From NCBI GenBank assembly GCA_018398765.1, contig JAHBMJ010005564.1, forward strand, positions 26,389-68,888: a stretch of DNA of 42,500 bases, given 5' to 3'. The notes under the pieces were generated by a model that worked only from the letters and a program-made list of their open reading frames with translations, searched no databases and was not told where the DNA came from. This document shows, piece by piece, positions 11,036 through 23,380 of this stretch. Origin of the DNA: Chromera velia (taxonomy: Eukaryota > Sar > Chromeraceae). The first letter of the stretch is position 1; each line of letters opens with the position of its first letter. The position numbers and the translations under genes were made by a program.

Positions 11036-14000
11036 ATGACAACTGGATACGTTCTTCTTCTCGCGCTTTCTCTCGTGTCCTTGGGAGTCACCTGCTCCGA
11101 AGATGTAGCCCCCAAGAAGCACAAGGTGAAGCTCATCATTGGGTACGATGATGTGGATTCAGGTGAGTGACTGAATGGAGCTGTGGACAGGAAGTAGTGC
11201 GTTTTGAAATCTGTGTCGACTGATTGTGTTCTCTGTTTGTGGGTGAGTGACTTGCAGACTCTTCCCGGCGGCGTTTGACTCCAGTGAGGCGCTTGTCGGA
11301 TGAGCACCCGAGGGTGTTGAAGGAGATGGGTGTGTACAACTTGAAGTGGCTTCCCTCCTTTCATCAGGAGATTCTCGAACTGGATGACGATGTAGATGAA
11401 CAGGAGACAGAAAGCATTCTTGAGTCTCTCAGCAAGGTGCAGCACATCAAGTATGTTGAAGTGGACCAAAAAGTCTCACTCAATCTGCCCCAGACGAAAG
11501 AGAGAGATTCCGGAAGCCAGCCTGTCGGCCATCTGAAAGATTTTCTTTCTCTCAACTTGCTGAAGGATCTCTTCAGTTTTAACACTAAGAAGGGGAACGA
11601 GACGCAGACACAAAGCAAGAACCTGTTCAGTTCAGAAGAAACAGCAAAGGAGAGAAGACTCCAGCAGATCGACCCACTCCTGCAGCATCTCTTCAGGGAA
11701 GCCTCTCTGCACAGTCAGTCATTCAGGCAGGCAGGCCGGAAGGCGATGAACCCTCCCCTTTCCTTTCCTTTCCTGCCCACACGCTGATCACTGCGAGGCT
11801 CTCGGCTCCTTTACTCTCAACCCGGCAGCTTTCCCCGTTTGCCGCTCGGGCAGTCGAAGGACCTCTCAATTCTCCCTTCCCTCCTATCCCTCCTTCCCGA
11901 GAGACATACGAAGGTCGATAGTGGCCGGTTGTCAGAGCTGTTGACCCATCCGATCTCCATCTATCTGTCTCTGTGTGTGTGTATGTGCAGAGACCCTCCC
12001 TGACGACCCCTTCTTCCAGTACCAGTGGCACTTCTTCAACAGCAGCTCTTCTGACATCCGTCTTCCCCAGGCCTGGAAATTGACAGATGACTTCTGGGGC
12101 CTCTCCCGACTCCAGGAGGTCGTGGTGGCAGTGATCGACACGGGGGTCGACCTCACTCACCCAGAGCTGGAGGGGCAGCTGTGGTCAGGAGAGAGAGAAG
12201 GAAGGAGAGAGAAGAGAACAGGCAGGAAGGGATGAGAGGGGGAAACCTTCGAGGGGGGGGGGAAGGCACGCAAACCTTCGACTTCCTTTTTTTGGCCAAT
12301 CTTTCATGCATGTGACGATTGATCTCAATCCAAGGAAGTGAAAAAACGACTTTGCGAAACATATTCTTCTTGCCCCTTGCATCCAATTGAATTCCATATT
12401 CTTTTCTGGAGGTGTCTGCTCCTGAGGAGTTCCGTTGAAATGCGGCGGGGTTGCGCTCAGTCAAAAAGCTGATAGTCGAGAGCAACTTTCAAACGTTTGC
12501 GCATGCCCCCTTTTGTTTGTCTGATCTCATCTCCTTCGTTCCCTTCAGGTTCAATAAGGGTGAGATTCCTGGAGACGGTATAGACAACGACAGAAACGGT
12601 TTCGTTGATGACTACTGGGGTTGGGACTTTGCCGAAGATTCGCCGTCTCCTCAGGACAGAAACGGACACGGGACGCATTGCGCTGGGAGCATCGCCAGTC
12701 TGACCAACAATGGTTTGTGCCGTCACATGCTTGTTTCCTGGACTGTCAATCTGTCTCGATGTTTATTCATCGACTTGTTGGTTTGTCTCGTTCTTCTCCA
12801 GTGAGAGCGATGCGTGGAAAGGGGCAACGACAAAATGCGTCAGCAGGTCTCGAGTTGCGTTGCATCAGTAGCGGAGGGGCTTTGTTGACTTACATTTGGA
12901 ATCAAAGTTCTCTTATTCTCTCTCCCTGATCTCGCGCGGATGCTTGTTTGCTTGCTTGCAGGTATGGGAGTTGGGGGCATATGCGGGACGGCAAAGGTGA
13001 TGGCTTTGAAGTTTCTGGACCAGAACGGAGAAGGAATGGTGTCAGACGCCATCACGGCACTCGACTATGCAGTGCGGATGGGGGCGCAGGTTTCGTCAAA
13101 TTCTTGGGGAGGGGGAAGTGGTGAGTTTTCTCTTTTTCGCGGGGGGGAGTGGGGGGACTGGTAATTGAATCCTCATTGCGCTGAAGCTGTTCTCGATGTG
13201 TGTTTGCAGATCCACATAAATAATGTCTCTAGAGATCTCTCTTTTATCGTTGATAATTGTTTTTTGTTCCCTCTGGCTGCATGCAGACATGAGGTCCCTG
13301 CGGGATGCTGTGGAGGCCGCACAGAGGGCCAATATGCTGATGGTGGTGGCTGCAGGGAACTCAGGGCACAACTCGGCCAACGTTCCATACTACCCGGCAC
13401 ACTATGAGTGAGTCAACGAAAGGGGGCAGAGTAAGTGAGTGAGGGAATGGGAATGCGATGGGAGAGAGGGGATGGGTGGGTGGGTGGGTGTGTATGAGAG
13501 TGTTTGGGGAAGGATGAATGATCACGGGAGTGTGAGCTGAGCGCAGAAAGATAAGCAGAGAGGGGGGCAGAAACTGATCGAGGAAGATGCCAAAGAAGAA
13601 TGGAGGGCAGGAAACATAAGGAGAAAAGAGAGGGATAAAATCATGTGCAGCTCCCTTCCCCCAAAAGACGGAGGGGGCGCTGGCATCAAAACAGACCCAC
13701 CACTTCGTGGCAGTCCCATAAACCGTCTTCCCCCCTCCCTTTCCCTGCATGGACTGTGCCTCGTTTGTCTGTTGTACATTTATCAATTTACGCTTCCTTC
13801 ATATCTTCTTTTCCCGCTTTCGTTCTGCCGCCCAACCTGTGTGCAGCATGAACAATATCGTGTCTGTTGCCAGTGTGACTGATAAGGGGGTTCTCGCCAG
13901 TCACTCCAACTACGGGCAGTCCGTCAGCCTCTGTGCGCCTGGGACCCGTCTGGCGTCTTTGTGGCTATGGGAGGGGGGGAAGCCGAACACAGGGTACTGG

Positions 14001-14159
14001 ATGGAGTCGGGAACTTCGATGGCGGCCCCTCTGGTTGCGGGGGTGGCGGCTCTGCTCAAGGCCATAGATCCCTCGTCAGTCTACAACTCTCCTGTGAGTG
14101 AGGAAGCATTCATGAATGGCGGCAGGTAACTATGCGTTCGTTCAAGCGACTGTTTTTGC

Positions 14160-14195
<36 letters not shown>

Positions 14196-15041
14196 GCACA
14201 CACACAGACCAGAGAGAAAGAGAGAGAGAGAGAGAGAGACCTCAATCCACTCATTTGCAGGCTTGAAGTCGTTTGTTTCCGGTTCTGCGTGTGATCGATA
14301 GAGCAAAGAAAGAGGCAGAAAAGTTGCTGATGATTACAACGTATTTGCTACTTTGGACTCCCAGTGCGTTGGCATTCCGGTGCTGTGCTGGTGAGAGTGA
14401 AAAAAGATTTTTCCACCAAGATCGATGTGGCAACTGAGTCGACACACAGACATGCAACAAATCCCTCCTCATGGTTCTACAGAAAGGAAAGAAAGGAAGG
14501 AAGGAAGGAAAGAAAGAAAGGAAGGAAGGAAGGAAAGAAAGAAAGAAAGAAAGAAAAAAAAAAAGAAAGAAAGAAGAAGAAGAAAGAAAACAAGGGAACT
14601 GTATCACCCCCCTTTTCTTTGGTTTCTCAACTAATACACCCCACCCGAATCCTGTCCCCACCCACTCTGAGTCTGTCATATCAGTCTTCCTGTCTGTCTC
14701 CCGTCTCCAGACCGACTGACTGGGAATTTTCGTCCACACTTGTCATCTTTCCAAAAGAAAACCTCACACCCGTCTCTTGTATTGATTGTCCCTTCTGGTG
14801 TCCTCTACATCATCTCAGGCTGTCTGCTGCCGAAATGCGGATCATTCTTCTGCGCTCGTCCCGGAAGTTGACGCCTCTCAACGGAAAGTCAGTCAGTCGA
14901 TCGAAATGGCGGTCTTCTCTCTTGGTTTTTTGTTTTGTCTGCTTTTGTGTCGAATCGTCTGCAGTCGCAGGTAGTGATACCAGGAGATGGAGGGCCCAAT
15001 AGGGCTGAGCATCAGATTTGTGTGCGTGTGCGTGTGCGCGC

Positions 15042-15098
<57 letters not shown>

Positions 15099-16928
15099 TG
15101 TGTGCATCTGTTCTGTTCACGTTGGTCGCTGCGTTGCTCTAGGCGGCCCCGGTTGTTTTTTTTGCTTGTTTGCGTTCTTGTCCTGCTGCTCTTGTACCCT
15201 GTTTTTTGTCTTTGACTTCTACGTGTGTCCTCATCAAACTGAGATATCTCCTGTGGCACTTTTCGTCTGTCGCTTGTTGTTTGTTCGCTTTGTTGTGATG
15301 TGCCCTTTCTTTTGGAAACTCATCGTAACTTCATTTTGCTTTTCCACTGATTCTCTCATCTCAGAGTGGCGACCTCCGCTACCCTCGATGCCCTCCAGGC
15401 CGTCCGTCTTCTCTTCCTAGAGAGGGCAAGCTCGCTGCCTGTGCCGGGACAGACACAGATGCCTGTCCAGCCACAACAACCGCAGGAGCAGATCCAGCAG
15501 CAGCCGCAACAGCAGCAGCAAGCCGTACCGACCCAACCCCCGGCACAAAATTCTGCTTGGGGGGACTGGTATGACTCTTCGCAGCAGCGGGGAGGGGACA
15601 CATCATTCGCACAGCCTGGGCAGGGGGTCCAAGGGGTCACACAGGGACAGCAGCAGGGGCAGGGGGCGGCACAGGGACAGCAGCAGGGGCAGGGTTTCAC
15701 CGGTGCGTCTTCTCCCCAGACCTCCGCAGGCGACCCTCAGGCGGTCTCTGGAGGCACTAGTGGGATTCCCTATTCTGAGGAAGAGGCTCGTATGATCGCT
15801 CTCTTGAAGCAGATCGAGGAGCAGACTGCAGCACAACAGAGACAGATCGAACAGGCAACGGGGGTGAGTCCATCCACCAACACAGCGCCACCTGAGGAAC
15901 GCACAGGTCTCCCGCCAGGTGCCATTGGGGGAACCTGGGACCGGCCGATCTACCCGACGGTTGTCAACACCCCCCCTCCTATCCAGGGCGGCGGGCCTAT
16001 GATTATCAACCCCACAGAGAACATGCAGAGTGGGCGGCTTACTCCGACACTCACGCCCAAATACGGGGATGGAAATCCGGATCCTGCTCTGCAGTTGACA
16101 CCGGAGGAGATTGCATTACGGCAACAGTATGGGGCTGCGGGCTTTTCTCCTCAGAATACAGCAGGAGGGGGGGGGACTTCAGCATCAGTTCCGTCGAGCG
16201 GGGGAGGTGCGCCTGCAGTTGCGATAGGGGGAACTCAGCAGCAGCAGTTTGCAGGGGCATCGTCTGCTTCTCCGATCAAGACGTCAGGGGCGCAGCGAAC
16301 ACAGGAACAGGCGATAGCGGAGTACGAGCAGAGGATGGCGGAGATCGAGGCAGAGAGGGCGGCAGAGGAGAGAGAGAATGCGGAAGACGAGGATGAGGAT
16401 AATGACGGTGGCAGGCGGTGGAGGTTATTTGACGATAGCGATGATGAGGATTCAGACAGGGACAGGGAGGAAGACCCGGAAGAAGAACAGGAGAGGGCAG
16501 AGAAGGAACAGGAGAGAGCGGAGAGGAGGGAGAGATGGCAACGATGGTCTGCGAATATACAGGCAGCGGCACAAGGTCGGTCAGTATTGTTTGTGGTGTG
16601 TGAGGAAGAAAAGGCATCCTTTAGTCAATCACCACTTATCAAAGTGAAGTATGGCTGCGAAGCTGCCTCTTTTGAACCTTGTTTTTTGCAAGTATTTGTC
16701 AATAATTATGATGAAAGAGCATCCTTCGGACGCTGCTTCGTCACTTCGTCAATCCAGAGCCCCAAGGAAATTCGCAAACTGCCCGAGCTGTTCGGCCCCT
16801 CGCCCTGTGTTTGCTCGCACTGTTTTTTGTGTTCCATGAATATTTCCCGTGATTTTCTCTCCATCTTGGTGTTCTTTGTCTCTCCGCTTGTCTGTGTGTC
16901 TGCAGCTGCGGCCGCAGCTCAAGGATGA
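11036..16928 (+). CDS. Secreted subtilisin-like serine protease (S8) with Gln-rich and acidic C-terminal extension
   Basis: Ten exons in phase: 11036-11162, 11258-11713, 11991-12183, 12549-12712, 12962-13120, 13287-13407, 13847-14074, 14819-14887, 15365-16575, 16906-16928 (TGA). They give 916 residues. Residues 1-20 form a signal peptide. An I9-like inhibitory propeptide follows, ending around VQHIKYVEVDQKV. The S8 domain has a complete catalytic set: Asp244 (VIDTGVD), His299 (NGHGTHCAG), oxyanion-hole Asn391 (AAGNSG) and Ser464 (SGTSMAAP). GDGIDNDRNGFVDD resembles a metal-binding segment seen in bacterial-type subtilases. From about residue 506 the chain becomes Gln-rich, with a 10-residue tandem repeat (30-bp period at 15641-15693). 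A disordered region leads to an Asp/Glu then Glu/Arg tract. It is probably secreted or vacuolar. The role of the tail is unknown. Confidence 0.93.
14160..14239 (+). repeat. CT tract, CA tract and GA tract in one intron
   Basis: About 20 bp of CT, then CA repeats, then about 28 bp of GA lie within the seventh intron of the protease gene. The CT and GA arms are complementary, so the transcript could form a hairpin with the CA segment in the loop. Confidence 0.85.
14481..14590 (+). repeat. 110-bp uninterrupted-purine GAAA/GGAA tract
   Basis: This is a nearly pure purine run on the sense strand inside the seventh intron of the protease gene, built from GAAA and GGAA units. Long polypurine mirror-like tracts of this kind can adopt triplex (H-DNA) structure. 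No exon is supported here. Confidence 0.88.
15019..15104 (+). repeat. Alternating purine-pyrimidine GT/GC tract
   Basis: About 86 bp of strictly alternating TG, CG and TG dinucleotides, including a run of GC steps in the middle, lie in the intron before the Gln-rich exon of the protease. Such sequence is a classic Z-DNA former. Confidence 0.9.
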
Positions 16929-18416
16929 GCTTCAGGCAGGAGCGGCTTGCATGATCGTGACCGATAAGGATTTATTCTGTCTAATAGGGACTGGTCTCTC
17001 TCCTTCGATTTTGGCGTCCTCGTCAATGCAAACTTTATGAATCGTTCGTGTGTAAATATTCGGGGGTCGGGCAGAACGGCACAGGGGGGGGGAACTTCAA
17101 GCGGTCTTGCTGTCATCGCACTGCGTGTTTGTGGGTCGATCATCGCTTCGCTGGCGCTCCTCAAATTCCTTTCTAAGCCGTGGGGGCTCTTTGAGAAAGG
17201 ATAAAACCTCGCTCCTCCTCAGCTTGAAGTTAGGTGTGTTCGCTCTTCCGGATGTTCACCAGAGAAGCGGCACTGACGAAAGAACGAAAGACTGAAGGAG
17301 CCACCGAGCTTTCACGGACTGCTGGTCGAGTGCCAAGTTGACCGATCGAGTCAAGGAAGGATCATAAACTCCGATTTCGAAACAACGAGTCTGGTCCGTT
17401 GGCAGGCACCGTGTGAGCGAATCGAAAGCCTGAGGAGCGGTTCACTGGCAGAAGGAGGCGGTGCACCTTATTGACAAAATGCAGTGGGGTTTCAGGAAGA
17501 TGAGGCTAATTATTCTGAGATATTCTCTGAAAATTATTTTCATCATTAGTCAACATGCCTAGCAACATGCTTGAATCCAGCGTTTGAATTCCTGGCAATT
17601 TCCTGCATTCCTAAATGAATACACAGAAAAATGTTATTATCTAGGCTATCAAAAGAGCCTACGCATAGAGTCTTTAAGATATATATCTTAAATTGTTAAT
17701 AAAATAATTGATCTACTAGTAAGTAAACCCTAATACCAAATTATTGATCGATGCATATATTTAAAATTTTCTAGGTGAATAAAACCTTAAATTATCCCAC
17801 AATGGATCTACATCCTACTACTAGCTATAGGATGCTTTAATTTACACTATAAAGTCCACTGGGTGTATCAACCACGACCTAGACCACGACTAGAATCACG
17901 ATTTATACTATAGGAGTAATTTGCAACTTTGAAGTCAACAAAGACTGTCATAACAAATTATAAGCTAAAAATTAAATTGACATCATAGGATAGGATAGGA
18001 TAAGATAAGAATCGCAGGATTTATGTTCCGGCTGCCTCCCCCGGTCCCTAGCCTGGTCCATTACTAAGATAATCATGAACTATATTTAAACTTAAGTAAT
18101 CTTCGTTGAATTTACTTCTTTAATTCCAGTTTGAAAAAGTAAAATAGTCGTATGTTTGAATAATGCCGTGTTTCATACAATAACAAACGATTTATCTATA
18201 TATTAGACTCGATCATGATACACTAAAGAAAAGAAGAAGGAAAAAAAAAAAACTAAGCGAAATGAAGCAAAGAATCATAGCTAGAATCACAAAGTAAAGG
18301 AAAGAGCAGACCAACGAATGAACAGAATCAATAAATTAACGAATGAACAAACGTTGAATAATGTATATTTAGTAAGGACACAGATTTAGTGCATCATTTC
18401 ATTTTCTTTTCTATGG
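16929..18416. other. Tail-to-tail intergenic gap with AT-rich island (about 17480-18416)
   Basis: This gap lies between the stops of the protease gene and LRR-A. The first 550 bp have ordinary composition and contain no supportable exon. From 17480 the sequence turns AT-rich (18 G/C of 60 at 17641-17700), with short TAGGA direct repeats near 17985-18010. The island runs right up to the LRR-A stop codon. Confidence 0.7.
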
Positions 18417-21400
18417 TCAAAATTTGACAATGTCAGGAAATGCCGCACACAGCAAGCTTTGGGATCTTACACTGAGCCCAGTGCAGAAGAGAAGACTCAC
18501 GGTTTCTAAAGAAGGCACTTTTTGCAAACTGAAAAGTTTAGAGACAGCCTCGTCTTCCGCATCCCTCAGCGTGCTACTTTTCAGACCGAAAAATTGCAGC
18601 AGGGGGGGTTGTCGGTTCATCCACCCCTCTACAAGCGCCTCCACACCCTTCCCGTTCAGCATTGACTCCACCTTCAGCATCCTCAGGCGAGGGAAGTTCT
18701 CTGCAACGACCGCCTCAGAGATTGCCCTACCCGAATCCGCCCCCAATGCATTATCCCCAAGAGGAAAGTTATCCCAGAGAGGATCGTGCTCTGTTTTCAT
18801 TAAGGTTAACACACGAAGAGAAGTCAACTGACCGCTCTGAAGGCCCGCACACAGGGCACGGACTTCTTCTTCTTCCCTAAGACCCATCACAGACAACTCT
18901 TCTAATCTGCAGAGATGACCTGAGCTGATTACTAGAGAGAGCATCCCCATCTCTGCAGTACAACTCTCAGGGCCGGTAGCACCGAATGTCAAATCAAGCA
19001 CTCGAAGTGAAGAGATGTGGGGGGGACAGAGGGCAGATGCAAACGGAATCATCCCTCCCGGGCCAATGTCCCACATGCTGCTGCACAGAACTTTCAAACA
19101 GGGAAACATGCCCTCACGCAGAAGGGCTCCTAGAGACTTAGCCCCTTCAGCGCTGAGGGAGCAACAAGTGGGGCACTTGAGGGATCTAAGGGCAGGGAGA
19201 GGTGCAGAACCTCTACTGAGGCCCTGTAAAAATGCCGAGACACCCTGCGGGATCGGGACATTTCGTAATTCAAACTCTTCCAGAGAGGTTAGAGCGGCTT
19301 GTGGATGTGTGACAGCCTCCCCGAGTGCTTCCCATCCTGCTCTGCCAAGTGTGTCAACAAACGCACCAAGACAGAGCTTTTGTAACCCCGACAACTTGCC
19401 TGCTCCAATGACGTCGGCAAACCCCCTAAGGCTTTCTTCTGAGTCTTCCCCCGCACCTGACACATAAAGGTCTAGTAGGACGGGAGGGGAGATACCCCGC
19501 CCCTGGGCTATCCCTTCACAAAGAGAGACAAAACTCTCCTTGCAACCCCATGCGAGACGCAGGGTTCGAAGAGAGGGAATCTTACCCGTACACAACACCT
19601 TCCCAAGTGCTATCTGCCCCTCCCCCTTCCTATCCCGGACTGAGAGAGAAAGACTCCGAAGAGAAGAGAGACCACCCTCACCCAACCCCTTTGCAACTCC
19701 CGCAACCCCCACATCTCCTGCCTCATTCCATCCCAATGTGAGCTTCTGGAGCCCCGGACATCCCCCACCCCCCAAAGCCTCTCCTAGTCTTCCCACTGAG
19801 TCCCCATGAGCACTGTTTTCTCTCAAATCCAACGAGAGGTTTTCGAGTGACGACAGCCCTCCTTCCCGAATAACCTCAGCCAAGGCCTCCACCCCCTCAC
19901 TGAGCACACCGAGAGGGTGGAGGTTGAGGCTCTTCAGGGACGTCCTCCCACCGCCCAGGCTCCGGCAGAGGCTCACGAGGGCCTCACCTGTTGCGTCGCC
20001 ACGGTATTGCATGGTCAACCCCGTCAGTTGAGGGAGACAGCCGGAAGTGAGGGAATTGGCAAGGGCAACGACCCCCTCTGGGGTTCCTGGAGACCCCCCC
20101 CCGCGGATGATGAGCTCTTGCACAGAGCGCGGCGCCCCCTCAACCCCCAATGCAGTGGCAAAGGCTGCCAACTGACTCGAGGCCATGCCCGAGAAAAGGT
20201 CGGCGCCCAGATCTAGCCGTCTGAGTTTGGGGAATCGGCCTGGGACCGCAAGGTCTGCAGCAGAGATAACAACACCCCCGTCTCCACCCTCCACATCCCT
20301 GACATACACACAGTTGTTGCTCAAGCCAAGCTCCTCCAACTCCTTCAGTGCATGGGTGGAGAGAAGCTCTGCAATTGGAGCGTAGTCCCACTGGCCCCTG
20401 TTGTCCACTAAGGTCAATTTATTTTCCTTCAGCAGAAGGACTCGCAAATGAGGGAGTGCGGCTGCATTGACTGCAGATGCCAAGTGCTTCACTCCCGCTG
20501 GCCTCATCTCATTCTCTGCAAGGTCGAGAGTCTGCAGAGAGGTCGTCTTCTTTGCTTTCAGGGCTTCTGCTAGCGCTCCCACCCCCTCAGCTTTGGCCTT
20601 CGTGCGGGCCAGTTTGAGGGTCTGCAGGGGGAGTGCGTCTGTCGACGAAGACAGGCCCTTTGAGAGCGCCTTCAGCCCTGAAGGGCCCAGGGGGTTGCTG
20701 GAGAGATTGAGGCTCAGTAAGTTCGGGAACTGGTCGGAGGCAAGGACAGAGGCGAAAAGCGACATTGTGGGGGTGCGCAGTCGGTTGTCTGCGTGGAGTA
20801 GAGCAAAGAAGAAGAGTGTCCCAATTAACTGGTAAATCTGTGTGAATGAATGAATGAATGAATGAATGAATGAATGCATGAATGAACGAATGAATGAATG
20901 AACGAAAGAATGAATGAATGAATGAATGAATGCATGCATGAATGAGTGAATGAATGAACGAACGAACGAATGGCTGAATGCATGAATGCATGAATGAATG
21001 GGTGCCGTCTTTGACTCCGAAAGGCGGGAAGAGCAGGTGGAAGCACCGACAATAAAAGGCGGAGTCGGTCCCAGACCATGTGTCTTGCCCAGCATCCAGA
21101 TTCACTTCATGAACATCTGTACATCTTTGCCTCTTTTACAATCAACAGGCAGACAGTACAGTCCTTCCTGATCTGTGACTGCTCTGTCTGCGCGTGTCCT
21201 CCTCATACGCCTTTGGTCACAATTTTCTTTTCTGTCCGTCGCTCGGTCTTTCCGAGGCAACTCCTCTCAACTCATCGACATGCGAGAGCCGGGCAACAAC
21301 AGAGAGGTGGACACTGTTTCCAATGCAATTGCTTCTATGTTTGGCGACTCCTCGATTCGATGATGAAGACGGGAAGAGGCATTGGGAGAAGAGGGGACAG

Positions 21401-23380
21401 AGAAAAGAAGCTGACTAGCGTGATAGAAAGAGACAGAGAGACTCTGCGTCAGAAGTATCACAGTGGGTCCGCTTCGTTTTGCAAAAAGTCATTTTACTCC
21501 GTGGTACCTCGAGCCTTTACTCTCTCCTGCAGACTGACTGACCGCTGAGATCCAGATGTTCCAAACAGGGGGGCAACACATGGAAGATTGCATCAGCTGC
21601 TTCATCAAGATCGCACTCTGCATTGAAGAAAGAAGGAAAAGGGGGGGTTAAAGGAAGGGAGCAAAAGAAGAAAAACAAAACCGATGCACAGACAACTGAT
21701 GGATCCTTTTGGGGGCAATGGATTGTTGTCATCCGACAAGCCACACCGCGCACATGCACTGACTGTCTGACGTGCTGGATTGATAAGGTTGGGACTTCAT
21801 TCGATCTGATTGAAAGCACACTGAGGAGGGAGCCGCAAACATGAGACGTTCCTCGAAAACATGAACATGAAACAACCTGAAAGGCACTGACTCGAAAAGT
21901 CAAGAGCCTTCAGGCAAGTGGACGCCCCCCCTCCTGTCTCTCCCTCCTTCAGGCGCTCGAAGAACGAGAGGAGTGCTGACAGGGAAGCGTCTTTGCACAC
22001 TTGAGGACCTGCGCGGAGGGGGAAGTAAATACTATGAGGGTCAGGGGAGGAAGGTCGGCTTTACCGCTTCGGTTCCACAACACTGCTTTCTTTCCTCTAT
22101 CCTCCCTTGTGCTGGACTTGTTCCTACAGAATGAAGCCTGCGCTCTTCCTCTGCGGAGGCCTACCGAGTCACAGGCAGGTACAAAACAAACAGAACCCTC
22201 CACTGACCACATTTCAGAGTCTCAAGAAAGCCGGGGCCCGAGGGCAGAGAAGACAGAAGGAGTTTCAACTTGCCAGCACCCAGAGAGAATTCTGCGCAAA
22301 GAAGGCATTGCACTGTATTTCGTGCCCACCACACCTAGTCACGCGGAGCGGGCGCAACAGAAAGAATGTGAGGACACGAAAGTCATAGATGCCGACGAAC
22401 ATTTGACAAAATGAATGGGCAGACAGAGAAAGACGGAACTAGCCGAGCAAGGTATTGAAACTTCCAGGGACAAGTCGAAAACCAGGCTTGATTTGTTTTT
22501 GAGCAGACAACGAAGGAACGAGAGAGAGGGCATCAGAACAGCAACACCGCAGGCAAGCATGAGTCAATTTCCCCCCCCTTTAAGCTCACCTGAAAGGTCA
22601 AAGCTCTCAAGAGGCAACACAGAGCGTCCCTGCATATATATATTTGCACAGGGCTCGAGGCAAAAAACGTTTGGCTTTCTGGGCATCGGCTGCCAGCCAT
22701 GTATATACTTGATAAAATGAAAGAGAAAATTATCCTTCCATCCTCTCTCGTACTTCCAGAGAGTAGGAAGGTGAGAGAGGAGAGAGAAGTAAATATGAAG
22801 AGAGAGGGAAGAGAGGAAAGAAAGAAAGGCGAAAATGACACGCAGCTGAACAACTCCATCAACAGTCTCTGCATGCCTGTCTGACCTTTCTGATAAACTC
22901 CAGAAGAACCCACGCCACGCCAAAGCCCTTCCTGTCTGCTGCAAGCTCCCCTATGTCCTGCAGGAAAATCGGAACAGCAAGGAGGTCTCCAGGAGGAAGT
23001 GCAACGAGGCAACCAGTACGCAGAAAGCATTCCGACAACACCCGAACAGCCCAGCTTCGCTTTCAGCAAAAAGAGCTTAAAAACAACCCCCCGGATTGGA
23101 CGGACAGCTTCGCACCTTTGCAGTGGGGCGTGCGTGCTCCAACAACGAGCAGAGCGCGCTCTCAATCTTCTGCACAGAGAGGGTCCCAACGATTTCCGAA
23201 TTCCGCGCCACTGCGAACACCGAGGGAGGAAGGGGGTGAGACTGTGGGAGACAGGAAGTTGGGAAGACGAGAAGAAGCAACACAAAGCATGAGTGTGTCT
23301 CACTTCAAGGGAGAATGCCCCTCAAGCAAGGATCACCCACCAGTGGACGAGCTCTGGTGTCCAGCAGCAGTTCGGGACAT
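18417..23380 (-). CDS. Leucine-rich-repeat protein A (ribonuclease-inhibitor-like), 964 aa
   Basis: Eight exons in phase: 23380-23341, 23210-23116, 22957-22886, 22629-22590, 22291-22208, 22008-21892, 21617-21543, 20788-18417. Exon lengths are 40, 95, 72, 40, 84, 117, 75 and 2372. The start ATG (MSRTAAGHQ) is supported by the paralogue on the other strand, whose exon 1 has the same length and aligns. The first 170 residues are a helical N-terminal region (ESALCSLLEHARPTAK, KGFGVAWVLLEFI). Then follow many LRRs of the long RNI type (for example LNLSSNPLGPSGLKALSKGL, LDLAENEMRPAGVKHLA). No signal peptide, kinase, NACHT or membrane segment is visible, so a cytosolic protein-binding role is likely. 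The partner cannot be deduced. The frame is intact throughout. Confidence 0.9.
20842..21000 (-). repeat. GAAT/GAAC tetranucleotide array in LRR-A intron 7
   Basis: About 160 bp of GAAT units with GAAC, GCAT and GAGT variants lie just inside the acceptor of the last LRR-A intron. The intron is 754 bp, against 331 bp for the matching intron of paralogue B, which has no such array. It therefore arose after the genes diverged. Open frames through it (Ser-Phe-Ile-His repeats) are not coding. Confidence 0.9.

Noticed and set aside
14364-15002. Plus-strand 212-codon Lys/Arg-rich frame
   Set aside because: It reads through the polypurine tract of a protease intron. Only 14819-14887, in another frame, is coding.
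20587-21105. Ser-Phe-Ile-His repeat frames upstream of the LRR-A last exon
   Set aside because: These are translations of the GAAT array inside an intron. The real upstream exon is at 21617-21543.
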